This document shows, one piece after another, positions 10,060-21,479 of a DNA stretch of 64,000 nt. The DNA comes from Chlorops oryzae (taxonomy: Eukaryota > Arthropoda > Insecta > Diptera > Chloropidae), in assembly GCA_020466095.1 (NCBI GenBank), contig CM035807.1, positions 112,979,786 to 113,043,785 of the forward strand. Reading direction: 5' to 3'. The first letter of the stretch is position 1, and each line of letters begins with the position of its first letter. Below the pieces are notes generated by a model. It did not search any database, was not told the origin of the DNA, and saw only the letters and a program-made list of their open reading frames with translations. The position numbers and the translations under genes were made by a program.

Positions 10060-10785
10060 TCTTTGATCGTTCTAGACTTTAGACTCTAGAAGGTGCCAAT
10101 AATATCCGCAATTGATTAAAATTGTGTCCATATGTTGGCATGTGTTGAATATTTGAAGGAATTCCTGTCAATGCATTCTTGGGCAATTGAAAAACAGGCA
10201 TGATTCGGAACATGTTTTTTTTTTTGCAAATGTTGGAAAATTTATAATTTTCCCCAAAATTGCGACAATTGATGGTTACGGACGCGACATTTTTTCTCTA
10301 TATAATGGTTACGGGCGCGACACAATGGTTACGGACGCGACCTTTTTCTCTTTATTATCGTTACGGACGCGACATAGGGCTATCAGAGCGCACATAATGG
10401 CTACGGACGCGAACATTTTTTCTCATAGGTTCAAATGGTTAACGAACAGCGACATTTCTCTTAAATGGTTACGGACTGCAATAATAAGTCTACGGATGCG
10501 ACATTTTCTCTAGTTTATCCATTATCTGAAATACAAACAGCTAAACTAAAAAATCTACTAATTGCTTAGATTAGATTAAAAAATATTAAGTCTGTGCAGC
10601 GCTACAGTAGTAGCTGTAAATGAGTTTGTATACATTTCTCATAGACTAAACTTCAAATGCTAATAACTTCTAAACTAGAAATCACCCACCAAATTCTGAT
10701 TGCCAGATCTTGGAATATCATTCTTGTCTAAGTATGAAATCTCAGAAACGCCGATAAGTAAACTTAAGCCAAAACTTTAATTCAG
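10060..10785. repeat. Right inverted arm with GGTTACGGACGCGACAT satellite
   Basis: Reverse complement of 7240-7950. The inner end begins GATCGTTCTAGACTTTAGAC, the middle (about 10260-10510) is a more degraded array of GGTTACGGACGCGACAT, and the outer end includes GTTTGTATACATTTCTCATA. The two arms enclose about 2.1 kb with membrane-protein gene A. Confidence 0.85.
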
Positions 10786-11145
10786 TAAAAGTAGCAAACG
10801 GGCCTAAGTCGTTAGCTGAACTAAAGCAATGAGTCGAGAATTAAAAAGGATAAATGTAATTTCCTGTACAGTGATGTTTTGCATGGTATTGGTTGATCCT
10901 CAGTAGACTTGAACTAACTATCCATCAGTTGAAAAAATGAAGTTTATAGGTTGGAAAACTAAAAACATCACTCTCATCCTGACGATATCGCACAATCTCT
11001 GCCGTTCATTCTCTATCACACTCTCTCACCCTCTCATCGGAGTTTATCCTAGGATCAATATTGTGTTGAGCCTCAAATATATACACATATCTAGGTATAT
11101 AGGATGAAAGGCCGAAGGGTACGATCTAGTCTAAACTGAAAATAA
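10786..11145. other. No gene seen
   Basis: Ordinary AT-rich sequence with a CT-rich stretch near 10990-11040 (TCTCTATCACACTCTCTCAC). Nothing else is supported. Confidence 0.3.
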
Positions 11146-11367
11146 TCAGCCCGATTCTGTATGTTCCCGGGGAACGAATTCTCGGGGAATTAACTTTTCT
11201 CGAGAGTAAACTTCTTCTTTCTGAAATATTAGGGCGAAGAAATTTGATGGGGAATAGGTATTTGAACCGTACCCATAATTTTCCTAACCCTATCTATTTA
11301 AAAAATGAGAATTTTTGTCTCGAGAAAAAGTAAATTCGGTCCCCGGGAATATTCAAAATCGGGCTGA
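11146..11367. mobile_element. 222-bp hairpin MITE
   Basis: The ends are inverted repeats: TCAGCCCGATTCTGTATGTT at the left and the complement of TCAGCCCGATTTTGAATATT at the right. Each continues into CCCGGGGAMCGAATT and a CTCGAGA block. No coding potential is seen. Confidence 0.65.
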
Positions 11368-11915
11368 ATATATGAAACTATTCCATAAAGAATCTTGGGA
11401 ATAACTCCGAATAGTAGCCTCAATGATTGAAGGATCAGTTACAATGCTAATTGTGATCGTAAGCGTGACAGAATGTATTCAACTTAATCTCAAGGTGTGC
11501 AATGTGATATTAAAATAATTAAAAAATTATATATTTAAAAGGCCTTATCTGCGGACCCGAGGACCCCGCGGACATGCCGATTGATATGAAAATGCAAGCT
11601 TTGTTACAGCTCTTAAAAGATCGGCATAGTTCGGCAAAGCCATGCTGAAGATAAGTATAAAGAATTTATCCAATGAAAAGCAGATCATAAAAATAGAAAA
11701 TATTCGTAACAGGTACTTATTTGCATACTTTTAGGAGCTTATTTTTAATATTTTTTTGCTGTCAGGCACGGTGGCAATATCAGTTGAAAATTTCATGATT
11801 TTTTGTGGAAAACTATGGAAACTTATTTGTTACACATCTGATTCAATAGAAAATATAACAGATATCTTATGTATCAAAAACGTAAATTTTGTGATAGAAA
11901 ATCTCGTATTTTGTT

Positions 11916-12548
11916 TTATTTATCCTGAATTTGGGCGTAGTAAAGCACCATCACAAATATGGTAACACAGGAAAGAGCTGGAAAAATCGAAAGAAAAAAT
12001 ATTTAAAAAAAACGATTGCCGATTTAAATTGATTAAAACTTACGGAAGTCTAGGCAAGCTTGAATAAGAGGAAACGTTTGAGTCATACGGTTATACCAAA
12101 TGGCAGACAATGGCATGGCGAAGAATACAATCATAATGTAGTCAACTTTTATTAAAGCCCATAAAAAAATATTCGAGCCAATTTTCTATTAAAAGCGGGA
12201 CATTAGAAATTTCGTCGGCCTTGAGACGATCGTACTTACATTTCGTATTGCATGCAAAGCGATGAGTGTCAAAACGAAGTGAGCAACTTCAATTGCTAAC
12301 ATTGTCCAGAAGAGACCAGGTACACGGCCGACTTCTAGGAGCGCGATGGGAACAAGCAAGAAAGCTATTATTTCTTAGGAATCTTTCTAACGATTTTTTT
12401 TACCTTTAATATCTCGAGCTAGATAATCGTCCTCGTCCACGGGCTCGCCCTTTTGGCTTATTATATACGAATAATCTGCAATAGTGCCTGCACTAAGAAT
12501 CAACTCCACAAAGTTACATACATTTGCTGCATTCCTTAAATGTGGCAT
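11916..12548 (-). CDS. Small four-span membrane protein, family member B
   Basis: Exons 12548-12404, 12334-12240, 12185-12044 and 11977-11916 give 147 residues ending Gln-Ile-Gln-Asp-Lys. Exon lengths and intron phases are identical to member A, and exons 2 and 3 are clearly similar (Val-Pro-x-Leu-Phe-Trp-Thr-Met-Leu and Met-Pro-Leu-Ser-Ala-Ile-Trp-Tyr-Asn are shared). The acidic loop between spans 1 and 2 (Glu-Pro-Val-Asp-Glu-Asp-Asp) differs from the basic loop of A. The start at 12548 was chosen because it aligns with the start of A. An in-frame extension upstream has no ATG. Members A and B look like a tandem duplication about 3.1 kb apart. Confidence 0.87.
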
Positions 12549-12906
12549 GGCTACACTCACTCCTGTCAAATTTGCTTACGGTGGAAAAAAAAAACTAAAA
12601 TTTTATATGTATGTATATAAATTTATGCACAGATTTCTATTTCGAAATTTCTAATTTTTCCGATAAGAAACTTAAACTGATAACTTATTTTACCTTGCTC
12701 AATCTCGCCTACTTAGTTGATTATTTCGAAAGGAAAGTTTTGTAGGTGGAAATCGGGTATGGGCGATTATGTTTTCTTTCCCTTTATTTCAAAGGACCAA
12801 AAAATGTGTACACAAACATGTAATACTCAGTGTGTGTGGTGATATACTTTGTGAATTCATAGAAGATAACTAATAAGATCTGGAAGAGAGGCCAACCAAA
12901 AAAAGA

Positions 12907-13681
12907 TCAGTTTTCATGTGGAGCGGAAGTATTCCTATTGAACTCCGTCATTAAATGCACCGAAAGTATGCACGTCGAAATCTCGGCCACTGTAATTAGG
13001 AACCAGAGCAAAAAAATAAAAATAATAATACAAAGAATCGGCTACTTGGAACAAGCGAAACTTACCAGTAATCAAGTACAGAAGGCCACGCTTATGAGCT
13101 GGCAGATCATTCAAAATATCATATACAAGTGTCCACTCCAGAATTAAATCGAAAAAGGCCGCAATTACGTATGCCGTCACGAAGATTTCATATTTCTAAT
13201 TGAACTATTATAAGAATTTATTTTTGTCTAAATTCAATTTTTCAGCGTGCGCTTACATTATAGGCCCCGACACAAAAGACCATCGAAAAGAATAGCAAGA
13301 TGACAGCGAATGTGTTGTCAATATCCTCGAAGTACTTTAAATCGGCGTCTGAAAACCATTTTGAATTGATTTAAGAACATTTAGTTTAATATAGGGAGTG
13401 TACATGGCTCTAAATGAACTTTTGAACACAATTTCTTCACCACCGACTTCTGCTGTGCGTCCCACGGAAGCGATACAAAACTGAAGAAAGATTTTTCCGT
13501 CTCTAAATTGAATCCTCTGATTCTAAGACTATCATCTGGTCTACTTGTAAGTCAACATCGCTAATGGATAGATTTCACACTTACTTATGGGAAGCGGCAA
13601 GCTTTTCAAAAAGATCCTGACGACTGTGAGGCTCGCGGTCGCAAATACAGAAATGTAAGCAAGTAAAGGAACCGTTCTCAT
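12907..13681 (-). CDS. Small membrane protein, family member C
   Basis: Exons 13681-13585, 13348-13257, 13195-13066 and 12989-12907 give 133 residues. Introns are 236, 61 and 76 bp with GT-AG borders and phases 1, 0, 1, the same phases as A and B. Exon 2 is 92 nt against 95 in A and B. Spans are likely near residues 4-24, 44-63, 66-86 and, more weakly, 100-122. The first exon is shorter than in A and B and lacks most of the loop between spans 1 and 2. The C-terminus is polar (Asn-Thr-Ser-Ala-Pro-His-Glu-Asn). Similarity to A and B is mostly structural, so this is an older paralogue. Function is unknown. Confidence 0.8.
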
Positions 13682-13689
13682 TTTACTGA

Positions 13690-14225
13690 TGAATTTTTTC
13701 CCATTTGGCCAATTCGAAATATTCGAGAAGAAGTTTGAAAGTTTCTCTAGGGTTGCTAGGGATTTTGAAAATTTTCTCAGCCTATGTTTGGTTTCGAATA
13801 GTGAAGAGCAAGGTGTATTAAATACACCTTGAGTAGTTTCCTGCCATTATTCCATTGAAGGCGTATTTGATTGTCATTGGTTCCATATCAGCGGAGAATT
13901 TTTCCCTGCGGATTTGAAAAAATCCTCCCATTCTAAGCACACTGGGAAAGTTATATAATGGGAGCGATAAATTTGAACATTTTTGCCCAAAGGTCATCCC
14001 ATTCTTCCTTTTATTGACGATTAGAATTCTCAGTTTGACGTGGAAAAAAATTCTAGGGAAAAAATTCCCAGGGAGTAATAATTTTGAATAGGGCTGGATA
14101 TGTTTTCGGGGTGGATGAATACGAATTTAAGGTCCACAAAGGTCCATTGAATCTAAGTTAATGGGTATCGTCTCCTGACGGTTCGGAGGCACTGCGACCC
14201 TTATTCAGATCTATTGTGACAATTG
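13690..14225. other. Intergenic, no gene seen
   Basis: Contains a short hairpin GGTGTATTAAATACACC near 13811 and a GGGCTGGAT sequence near 14091 that resembles the end of the 11146 MITE. Nothing coding is supported. Confidence 0.35.
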
Positions 14226-14232
14226 GTCCCAT

Positions 14233-14903
14233 TTAGTTTATCTTTTCTATAATCCCATCTACCTTCCTTATGAAGGAGATGACATTCAGATGTGTCTCGA
14301 GCCTTAGCTCGTCGTGAGTTAGGAATTGCTTGTTAAAGGTTCTGAGACTTAGCCTACACAGAGCGACACCTTCGCCCATTAAATGGAATGCTGTCTCTTC
14401 GTCCTCAAGACAAAGTCTACACTCGGAGTCTCCTACTAGTTGCATTCTGTGCAAGTGATATCTTTGTCGGCAGTGTCCTGAGAGAAGGAAGATCAGTCTA
14501 CCTATATTTGCTTTCCCTAGCCTTAGCAGTTCTGAGGTCCTTATTTTATATGGGGTAATATTAAGCTTTGCCTGTCTCAGGGCCGGCAGGTTTTTGCCAA
14601 TATTCCTTGTTGGACCGGAGTTCCCAATTCCTGAGAGAAATTTTCGCTGTGGCAATTGAGGTGCCACAAAAGGGTTTAAACATACGTCTAGCGAGTTCAT
14701 CTGCTCCCTCATTTCCTTAATAAGTACCCGAAAACCCGACTCGAGTAGGCTCTTTTGAGGTTGTGGTGAATACTAGACCTGATGGAGCTATAAAGACCTG
14801 ACCAGCCACACAAAACCTCGTTCACGTACATATAATATACATACGTTTTTGGGATCGCTGAATCCAAATTTGAGGTCCATTTAGCTAGATCTATTCCAGA
14901 CAT
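14233..14903 (-). pseudogene. Non-LTR retrotransposon 3' end (RNase H tail/zinc knuckle)
   Basis: The minus-strand frame 14712-14233 contains the sequence Leu-Ser-Gly-His-Cys-x5-His-Leu-x-Arg-Met and then Cys-Arg-Leu-Cys-Leu-Glu-Asp-Glu-Glu-Thr-Ala-x-His-Leu. This is the tail found after the RNase H domain of Jockey/LOA/I-group LINE polymerases. A second frame (14903-14709) with an Asn-Leu-Asp-Ser-Ala-Ile-Pro-Lys stretch probably continues it upstream across a frameshift. No reverse transcriptase is present, so this is a 5'-truncated dead copy. The element at 42.9-45.2 kb ends in a related domain. Confidence 0.75.
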
Positions 14904-15286
14904 TTCTATATCCCTAAAAAATTATCCTCGATGGGTTGAATACTCGCAGAATTGCTGCGGTTTTGGAAATCAGGTATCAATTCAAATGTATGTTGTATGG
15001 GGAAATTAATTACATGAAGCTCTGTGTGTGGGCCAAAGGACGTCGAATTCCAAAGACAGATTCACAAATATATTGTATGTTAATAAAAATTGGTCCCTTC
15101 ATGCCATAGCATAAACGGAAACGTCGTTGCAAAGCATAGCGAATGGACACACATTTGAAAATTTTCGCAAACATGGATTTTATTGAGAGAAATATATACA
15201 CAAATGAGAATGAAGGCAACAGGAAATCGTAAATTACAAATTGGGTCGAACGAGTAAAACGATCACCATGACTGTGGTGACATAGT
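14904..15286. other. No gene seen
   Basis: Flank between the LINE tail and membrane-protein gene D. Small frames only, none recognised. Confidence 0.3.
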
Positions 15287-15889
15287 CTAAGTGAAAAATA
15301 TTATATTATTTTGATATAGAATGGAAATAATCAAGAGGCTAATGTTACCCAATACTGCTATGACAATGGAAATCACTAAAATTTCCCATTCCCCTTGATG
15401 GGTGAGGTGTGAAATGGATGAAATGCGGCTATCGAATTCTGATAAGACGTACACGCCGTAAGGCAATATCAACGATACTTTTTTCTCATTAACATAATTC
15501 TGAAGAGAGAGAGAGAGAGGGGGAAAGAATTAAATTTAAAAACCGTGAATTAAACGTTCAAACTTACGCCCCAAAGACCCATTAATAGCGGAACCATAAG
15601 AACCAGTGGAATAAATTCAACTCCAATAATAGCGCCGGCCATTGTCTCCGAGCTTACAACTTCAAAAAGGAATAGGTATTTAAAAACACAGATTCTATGG
15701 AATATATAATAACTTGCCTTTCATTAACTTCTCCACATCCCATGAACCTTCCCGAATTGTCGGGGAAACTGTTTCCACATGTATTTCGATTAGAAACAAA
15801 TAAAATAAATGGTAGCTAATGATGAATAATTTGCAAAGAGCCAAAATCGAAATCAAAACTGTTAGAGTTATGTGGAAAACTTTGTTCAT
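15287..15889 (-). CDS. Small membrane protein, family member D (GC-AG intron)
   Basis: Exons 15889-15718, 15659-15568 and 15499-15287 give 158 residues. Intron 1 starts with GCAAGT instead of GT, a legitimate minor donor class, and lies at the same phase-1 position as intron 1 of members A-C. Intron 2 is phase 0, as in the others. Its branch region has a pure CT tract (GA repeat on plus). The third intron of A-C is missing. Spans are near residues 5-36, 62-90 and 133-152. A polar 40-residue stretch replaces the third span, including Asp-Ser-Arg-Ile-Ser-Ser-Ile-Ser. Function is unknown and this is the most divergent member. Confidence 0.75.
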
Positions 15890-16235
15890 AGTAGGAACAG
15901 AATTAAAACCATTCAGAAGAAAATGAAAATGGAATTGAATACCGAAAGTTATTTCATCCGTAAGCCGTTTTTCATGATATATTTTCTAATTTGAAACATA
16001 TTAAAAAGATAAAAAGAAAATTTTTCCAGCAGGTTTTTGAGTTAATTTGGTCGGGTTGTTTTACACAGAAACCTAACTATACAACCGTAAAATTTTAGTG
16101 GCTGTTGTCAAGTCACGCATGGTTGACCAAATGATGTTGTTCACTTGGTAAGTTCAAGGGGGAGCAGAAAACACCGGTGCCTGATCGCTGGGTGGTCCCC
16201 TATGAGGGTCTCTCTGGAGTCTGACCTAAAACAAC
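15890..16235. other. Upstream flank of member D
   Basis: AT-rich. No promoter motif could be assigned with confidence and no gene was seen. Confidence 0.3.
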
Positions 16236-16576
16236 TATATCGTTACCTTGTAATGTAGAAAGGCCCTAACTAACAAATGTAGAATTTTACAGGAGAGAGA
16301 AAAAACTTAAAAATATTCCAATTTTGGGGCACAGCAGAAAGCTCTATTCAAAACTTCAACTCAGTGGGTCCAAAGTTGTGAAATTTGGCTACCACAAGAG
16401 AAGTCAGTAAGGGCTTCTATTTTAAATGATTGTATATCCGTTACTTTTTGATCTAAGAACCTTACGTTTTTTTTTATCATGGTGTATTTGGGGGCGGTAT
16501 ATCGAAATATGCAAAAAAGTCAATTTTGGAAAAAATGTTAGTTGGGCCCTTTCTAGATTAAGGTAACGATATGTAG
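16236..16576. mobile_element. About 340-bp MITE with inverted ends
   Basis: The left end reads TATCGTTACCTTGTAATGTA then GAAAGGCCCTAACTAACA. The right end is the complement of TATCGTTACCTTAATCTAGA then AAGGGCCCAACTAACA. The pairing runs about 40 bp. The interior is AT-rich with no frame. Confidence 0.65.
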
Positions 16577-17214
16577 ATATTATCAAAACCCTTGGTCAAG
16601 ATTCTGTGCCATGTTCGCCTCAGCGAGAATTCCACAAGGAAAGAAAAGATTGCACCCAAAACAACACACTACCAGTTTGATAAGCTATCCGATTAACCTA
16701 CTGGTGAAGGATTTGGGTAAGGTCGGGCGGATACGCCATACCCGTAACCTTCAGAGAACGATGTCATTAAGGGAAGTTTTGAAATAATTTAGCAAAATGA
16801 AATAAGTCTCAAGAATCGAAGTGATAAAAGCCAAAGTATATTAATATAAATGAAATTATTTCTAACGCATCTCAGGTATAGGTTTCCCATGAAGGAGCAA
16901 AGCTAAACTAATCCCCGTTATTAGCGTCAATGGTATTTAAGTAGAACTGTCATCCTTCGGTTGAATACTTTCTACTTTGCTTTGCAGTTTTATTTCCAGA
17001 TCAACTGCTATAATAAAGCGATTACTCTTCGAAGAAGTTGATGATGAGAATTTAGCAAAAAATATCAAAATAAAGGAAAAGAATTACTGCACTGTCACGG
17101 TTGCTTTTGTGCGTATTTTTGATTGATAACCAATGCAATTTCCACAGGACGACAACGATGATGGCTATGACGGTGATTGTGTGCGATGATTTACCTTTCG
17201 AGTCAGAATGAATG

Positions 17215-17360
17215 CACAGCGATGCAAGAACAAGGACGACATACGGCAAGGACAACAACAATAGTATCGATAATGGAAACTGTGCAACAATAGCAACAAC
17301 AACACAAACAACAAGAATGGCGATGAGTAACCACAACAACAGTTGCAATAACAATAACCA
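17215..17360. repeat. Imperfect CAA/AACAAC trinucleotide tract
   Basis: On plus it would encode Asn/Thr-rich peptide and on minus Cys/Val-rich peptide. All frames are open because stop codons are rare in the repeat. Such tracts occur in fly coding exons and in introns, and nothing else here supports an exon. Confidence 0.6.
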
Positions 17361-17399
17361 GAAGTGTATTGATCGCTTCGTTGGCGGACGCTGAAAAAT

Positions 17400-20300
17400 T
17401 GCACCGCTTCACAAGAGTAGGTACCTATACATACGTGGACTTTTTTGCGAAGTTTTTCTTCGAGTTTTATTATTTAATTTTTCTTAGCAGAATCACCAAA
17501 CTGTGACTTCAAATTCACCGAAAATTTACAAAAAATTCCCGCCTTTTTTTTTGGGATTTTTTTCAACCAGTCCAGCTGAGTAATATCGAAACTGTGTCCA
17601 TGATGTGCACATTTTTACCCTGATTCTCAGTTAAATTATATCCGATTAAGGAATGGCAAAAGTGTCAAAGGGATAGGAAGACAAAGAGAGACAGAGAGTG
17701 AGAGAGAAGGAAGAAAAAAAAATTCGATGTGTTCTGATGCGATTGATGCGCAAAAAGAGTTGAGCGAAAAAATTTTAATTTCAATTTTTTTGTATTTCAA
17801 CATTTTTAGCTGAATTCACGGAAATTCATAATCGTGCTAAATAGAGATGAACAGGAAAAAACGGGAATCGATCGCATGTGTTGTTTTTTTTTTTCGTCTT
17901 ATTTTAAGACATTTTAAAAAAGTTTTCAATGCAAGTATGAAGGCATGAATTCTCTCATGCGTTAAAAAATAAAATGAAAAATAAAAAAAATAAGAAAAAA
18001 TCTTTGCGTCGAGAGCGCATTCAGTCCAGCCGCACCAAGGCATGTAATTCAATTTCGAGGACATTTTCCTCTATAATTTTTAACACTGCAGGTAATTTCA
18101 TTCCATATGCCACATTGGCCATTTTTATTTTCATCTTTTTTGTCTCATTCAATGAAAGAAAATTCGTTTAATTACTGAACATTGTCTTAATTGGTGTTAA
18201 GTGAATGCAATTTATTTATTTCAGCAGGAAGATCCTTTTTTTTTATTATTTTCAATTCACACAATGCCATTCGAAGTTAAAAAGCTACAATTTTTTATCG
18301 ATTCGAATAGGTCAGAAAATCGAATCGTTTATTTTAAAATTGAACTTTAAGAGATAAACGATTTAAGATAATTACCTAGGCTTAAAATCGCTCAATATGC
18401 CGATCGTAGAAGTATGCAAAGATAATTTTACCAATTCAATTTAAAGGAGCGCCGTCTTCCGACGGTTTTACAAAGCAAAATACATTGAATTTGGCTTTGA
18501 GTCCTGCAGTAATGAGCCGGTCGATTTCCTAAGAAGGACTGGCCTTTGACTGGTCCAAATAATACCGGTTATATTATGGCAGTTCTCTCCATTGAATTCG
18601 GCTAGCCGGTGGTCGGTATTAAACGGGTTGGTTTAAGGGTAGTCTTTAAATGACACTTTCGGCAACTTAGAATATCTATAAGAAATTGGTTTTTTATTTT
18701 CCGTATTTGACTATCCTAAAACCGGACAAAATTACGACAATTGACCCAAAAAAACTGACCTATGATCAGCCGTTTTGCTGACTAGTCCCTCTCCAATGAC
18801 AGGCCCATGTAATAAAGGTCAGTTGAATACATTAGAAGTGGAATTATGAGGGGACCTAGTACTGGTAATATGAAGGACTGACCGAAGGCTACACTTGGGT
18901 CAGTCCATATTATTGCAGGAAGATTTTTGTTATGTTATTCAAGATTACACAGTGCCATGCTGTGTTGAAATAAAAAATTGATTGATTGATGAAAAATATA
19001 AAGCATACTTTAAGGGTAATTTTAAGTTTCTTCCTAAAACGGTATCAAGGAGCGGATAGAGTCAGTGTGCTGGACAGAGTTGTTAGGTTTTGTTTGTCCT
19101 TCATTTTGGTTACAAAATTTTCATAAAATTTATACCGGTTTGGGAAGCTATGAGCCAGAAATGGCAAAGAGGGGCGAGAAAATTGTAAAAGGTTACAGAA
19201 CTATAAACATAGTTATTTTACCCTCGAAGGTATTTTCGAAAATAGTTTTTGCCTATAAGGATTAATGGATTATATCGATTTGAGCCAAATTTTGGTCGCT
19301 ATCTTCTAACACAATCCTTGAGTAAGTGTTCTTTGGGCCCCTTGTTCGAACTAGTCTTTTTTTTGCTTGTATTTAGAGAAACGTCTCAGAGCATTGACTC
19401 CAAGGGGCGATTCATTTGAATATTTACTATCTTGAGATTTTTTTTAACCCTTTCACTAACAAACTATTTTTGTATAAAATTTCTGAGAATCATTGTAGTA
19501 GCACTTCAATTCCTATTGTCCTTTTGCCTTTTTAAAGGAAACCATTTTTTTTTTTACTTAGTTTGATTGAAAGCCGTGTGAGAATTGAGTGGTTTACCAA
19601 TAACATATTTGGAGTAAAAATAAAAGTGTATGAAATATGGACCCATCACAATTTTTTTCGAAAGTATTCCCTAAACGGATGTCAAAGGGTCAAAGCAGAG
19701 GTATAGGCGAATATGAGTGAAATGAAATAAATTCCATCGTATTTCTTTTGATTTTTATTTTCATTGACGTATTTATTTCTCTCCAAATAAAACTAAGTAA
19801 CTTTAACTCGAAAGGAGTTTGAAAACCCAATCCAATCTACATTTTTATTTTTCAATAAATGATTAAAAGATTCTTGAAATTCTTAGGGCAAAAAATAATT
19901 CAATATTTCATTTGAAAAAAGAGAAAACAAGCAAGAATCCTTGGCTTCTGTAACTCAAACAGAAGGCATTCAATTTTCAAAATGACAACTGAAAAAGGAA
20001 AAGAAGGAGAGAAAAGAACCAACGAAAAAAAAAACTTGATCACTAAGGGAATGCCATTCAATGTGGTCAACGTCAATTGAACTATTCAGGATATGTGAAA
20101 TGATGAACAAGCACGGAATGATAAGGGAATAAACATTTTCATAGTTGACATAGTCGAAAAATGTATTTCAATTTTTTTGTGAGTTTCCCTGAGAATAGGA
20201 TGGTTTTTTTCTTTGGTATTAAGTTATCTTCTTGGCTGGACATAAGGATGCATTCTTAAAGGGTTTTTATTTGTGTACTAATGTGTTTTCCTCCTTCTGA
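17400..20300. other. Gene-free stretch
   Basis: No recognised gene. Sequence GCAGGAAGAT followed by a T-rich run and ACACARTGCCAT occurs near 18228 and again near 18916 in direct orientation. It brackets about 690 bp that contain many short self-complementary words (GACTGGCC, GGTCAGT, ACCGGT), perhaps an old insertion. GA and A runs lie at 17680-17730. Confidence 0.4.
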
Positions 20301-20307
20301 TTTGAAG

Positions 20308-20803
20308 TCAAAAGTAGGCGTCTAAGCTTTCAAAGGCATCCTCATTCCCATCATATCGTTTCTTTATTAAATTTTGATTGTCAAATAATATGATGGCCGC
20401 CAGAACAAACAGACTAATATACAATTCGGCCATTTGAACAAAGAACGACTCAAAGAACATATTCAGCAGACTAACAACAGCCAATGTATTTAATATGCTC
20501 AAGGACAGTCCACCAAGGAAAAGGTATTTTCCCCGTTGAGCCACCAAAGCCGAACACGATAATGACACAAAAATGATTGCAGTCGAAACCAAAGCCGTCA
20601 GAATTATTGATGGATCAATGGAATCGATATAGTCTAAAACGGGTCCCATGATTTGGCCCGAACAAAAGCCGAGAAACAGCAAAATGGCGAGACGTTTGTT
20701 ATAGTTTTCGCCAATCATTGTCGGTGTAGAAATATAAAATGACCATCGAGACGATCAGAGCTACAATCGAAGCGAAGGCTCCCATATCTATCCGAGCACT
20801 TAA
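20308..20803 (-). pseudogene. Bax inhibitor-1 (TMBIM6)-like copy, frameshifted and truncated
   Basis: The frame from 20718 to 20308 contains the family-typical stretch Leu-Gly-Phe-Cys-Ser-Gly-Gln, followed by Ser-Leu-Ser-Cys-Ser-Ala-Leu-Val-Ala-Gln-Arg-Gly-Lys-Tyr-Leu-Phe-Leu-Gly-Gly and Leu-Phe-Asp-Asn-Gln-Asn. This matches transmembrane segments of BI-1, an ER calcium-leak/cell-death suppressor. Upstream (about 20785-20715) a second frame continues the homology (Gly-Ala-Phe-Ala-Ser…Phe-Tyr-Thr-Asp-Asn-Asp-Trp-Arg-Lys), but a shift of one base near 20705-20712 is needed to join them. The C-terminal span and basic tail of BI-1 are missing (stop after Asp-Ala-Tyr-Phe), as is the N-terminal third. 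About 165 of the usual 240 or so residues remain. It could alternatively be a gene with a misread base. Confidence 0.75.
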
Positions 20804-21479
20804 TTTTGAAAAAAGCTATCCGTAGGAAATCTTTGTGATTATGTCTTTCAGCTGTTCGATTTTTGAGTTTTTTTTTTTTTTTTTTAATTCTTCACATCTT
20901 TAATAATATGCATTGCGGCAAAATGCACTCGATTCAGTGAACAAGGACGAAACTTGTTCATTTATTTGCTGCTCTGCTATTCGGCAACTGTTGGCATCCA
21001 TATTACAATGCTTACGATGCTCTTTCAATTCCGATATTGACGGTAAATCAGCGAAGCGTTATGCGATTCAAGATATCGTTTCGCACGCTTAAATAAAGTT
21101 CAGTCGCATTAAAATTTTTCCTCCATAAAAATCGTGAATTCCCTGAAATTTAAGAGCGAAAAGCTTAAGCCTTGCATCTTCCTAGTAGACGTTTCAATGG
21201 GCCATGTTCGTCTGAGTATTTTATTCATTTTATAATATTTAAAGTATTGTGTTGCTCCATTCGGAGAAAAGATTTTGATCCGATTGAATCGAAGATTCGA
21301 GCTTGGATCTTTTAGTATTCATTGCGGTCCCATAATAGTCCTATTACGTGCAGTGCTAAAAGGGTATTAAGGAGCACTTGGATACAGTTAGTGTGTTTGA
21401 AAGAATAATTCCGTTTTCTTATTTCTTCATTTAAAAAAAAAAAAAATTTCAACAGCTCGTATCGCTTTTACGAGATATG

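Noticed and set aside
17052..17412. Cys/Val-rich minus frames and an Asn-rich plus frame over the CAA tract
   Set aside because: All frames are open because of the trinucleotide repeat. No flanking exon signals were found.
20900..21001. Short minus-strand frame (34 codons) ahead of a T run on plus, with codon-like composition
   Set aside because: Too short, with upstream stops and no homology. The adjacent A run on minus could suggest a retrocopy tail, but nothing else supports it.
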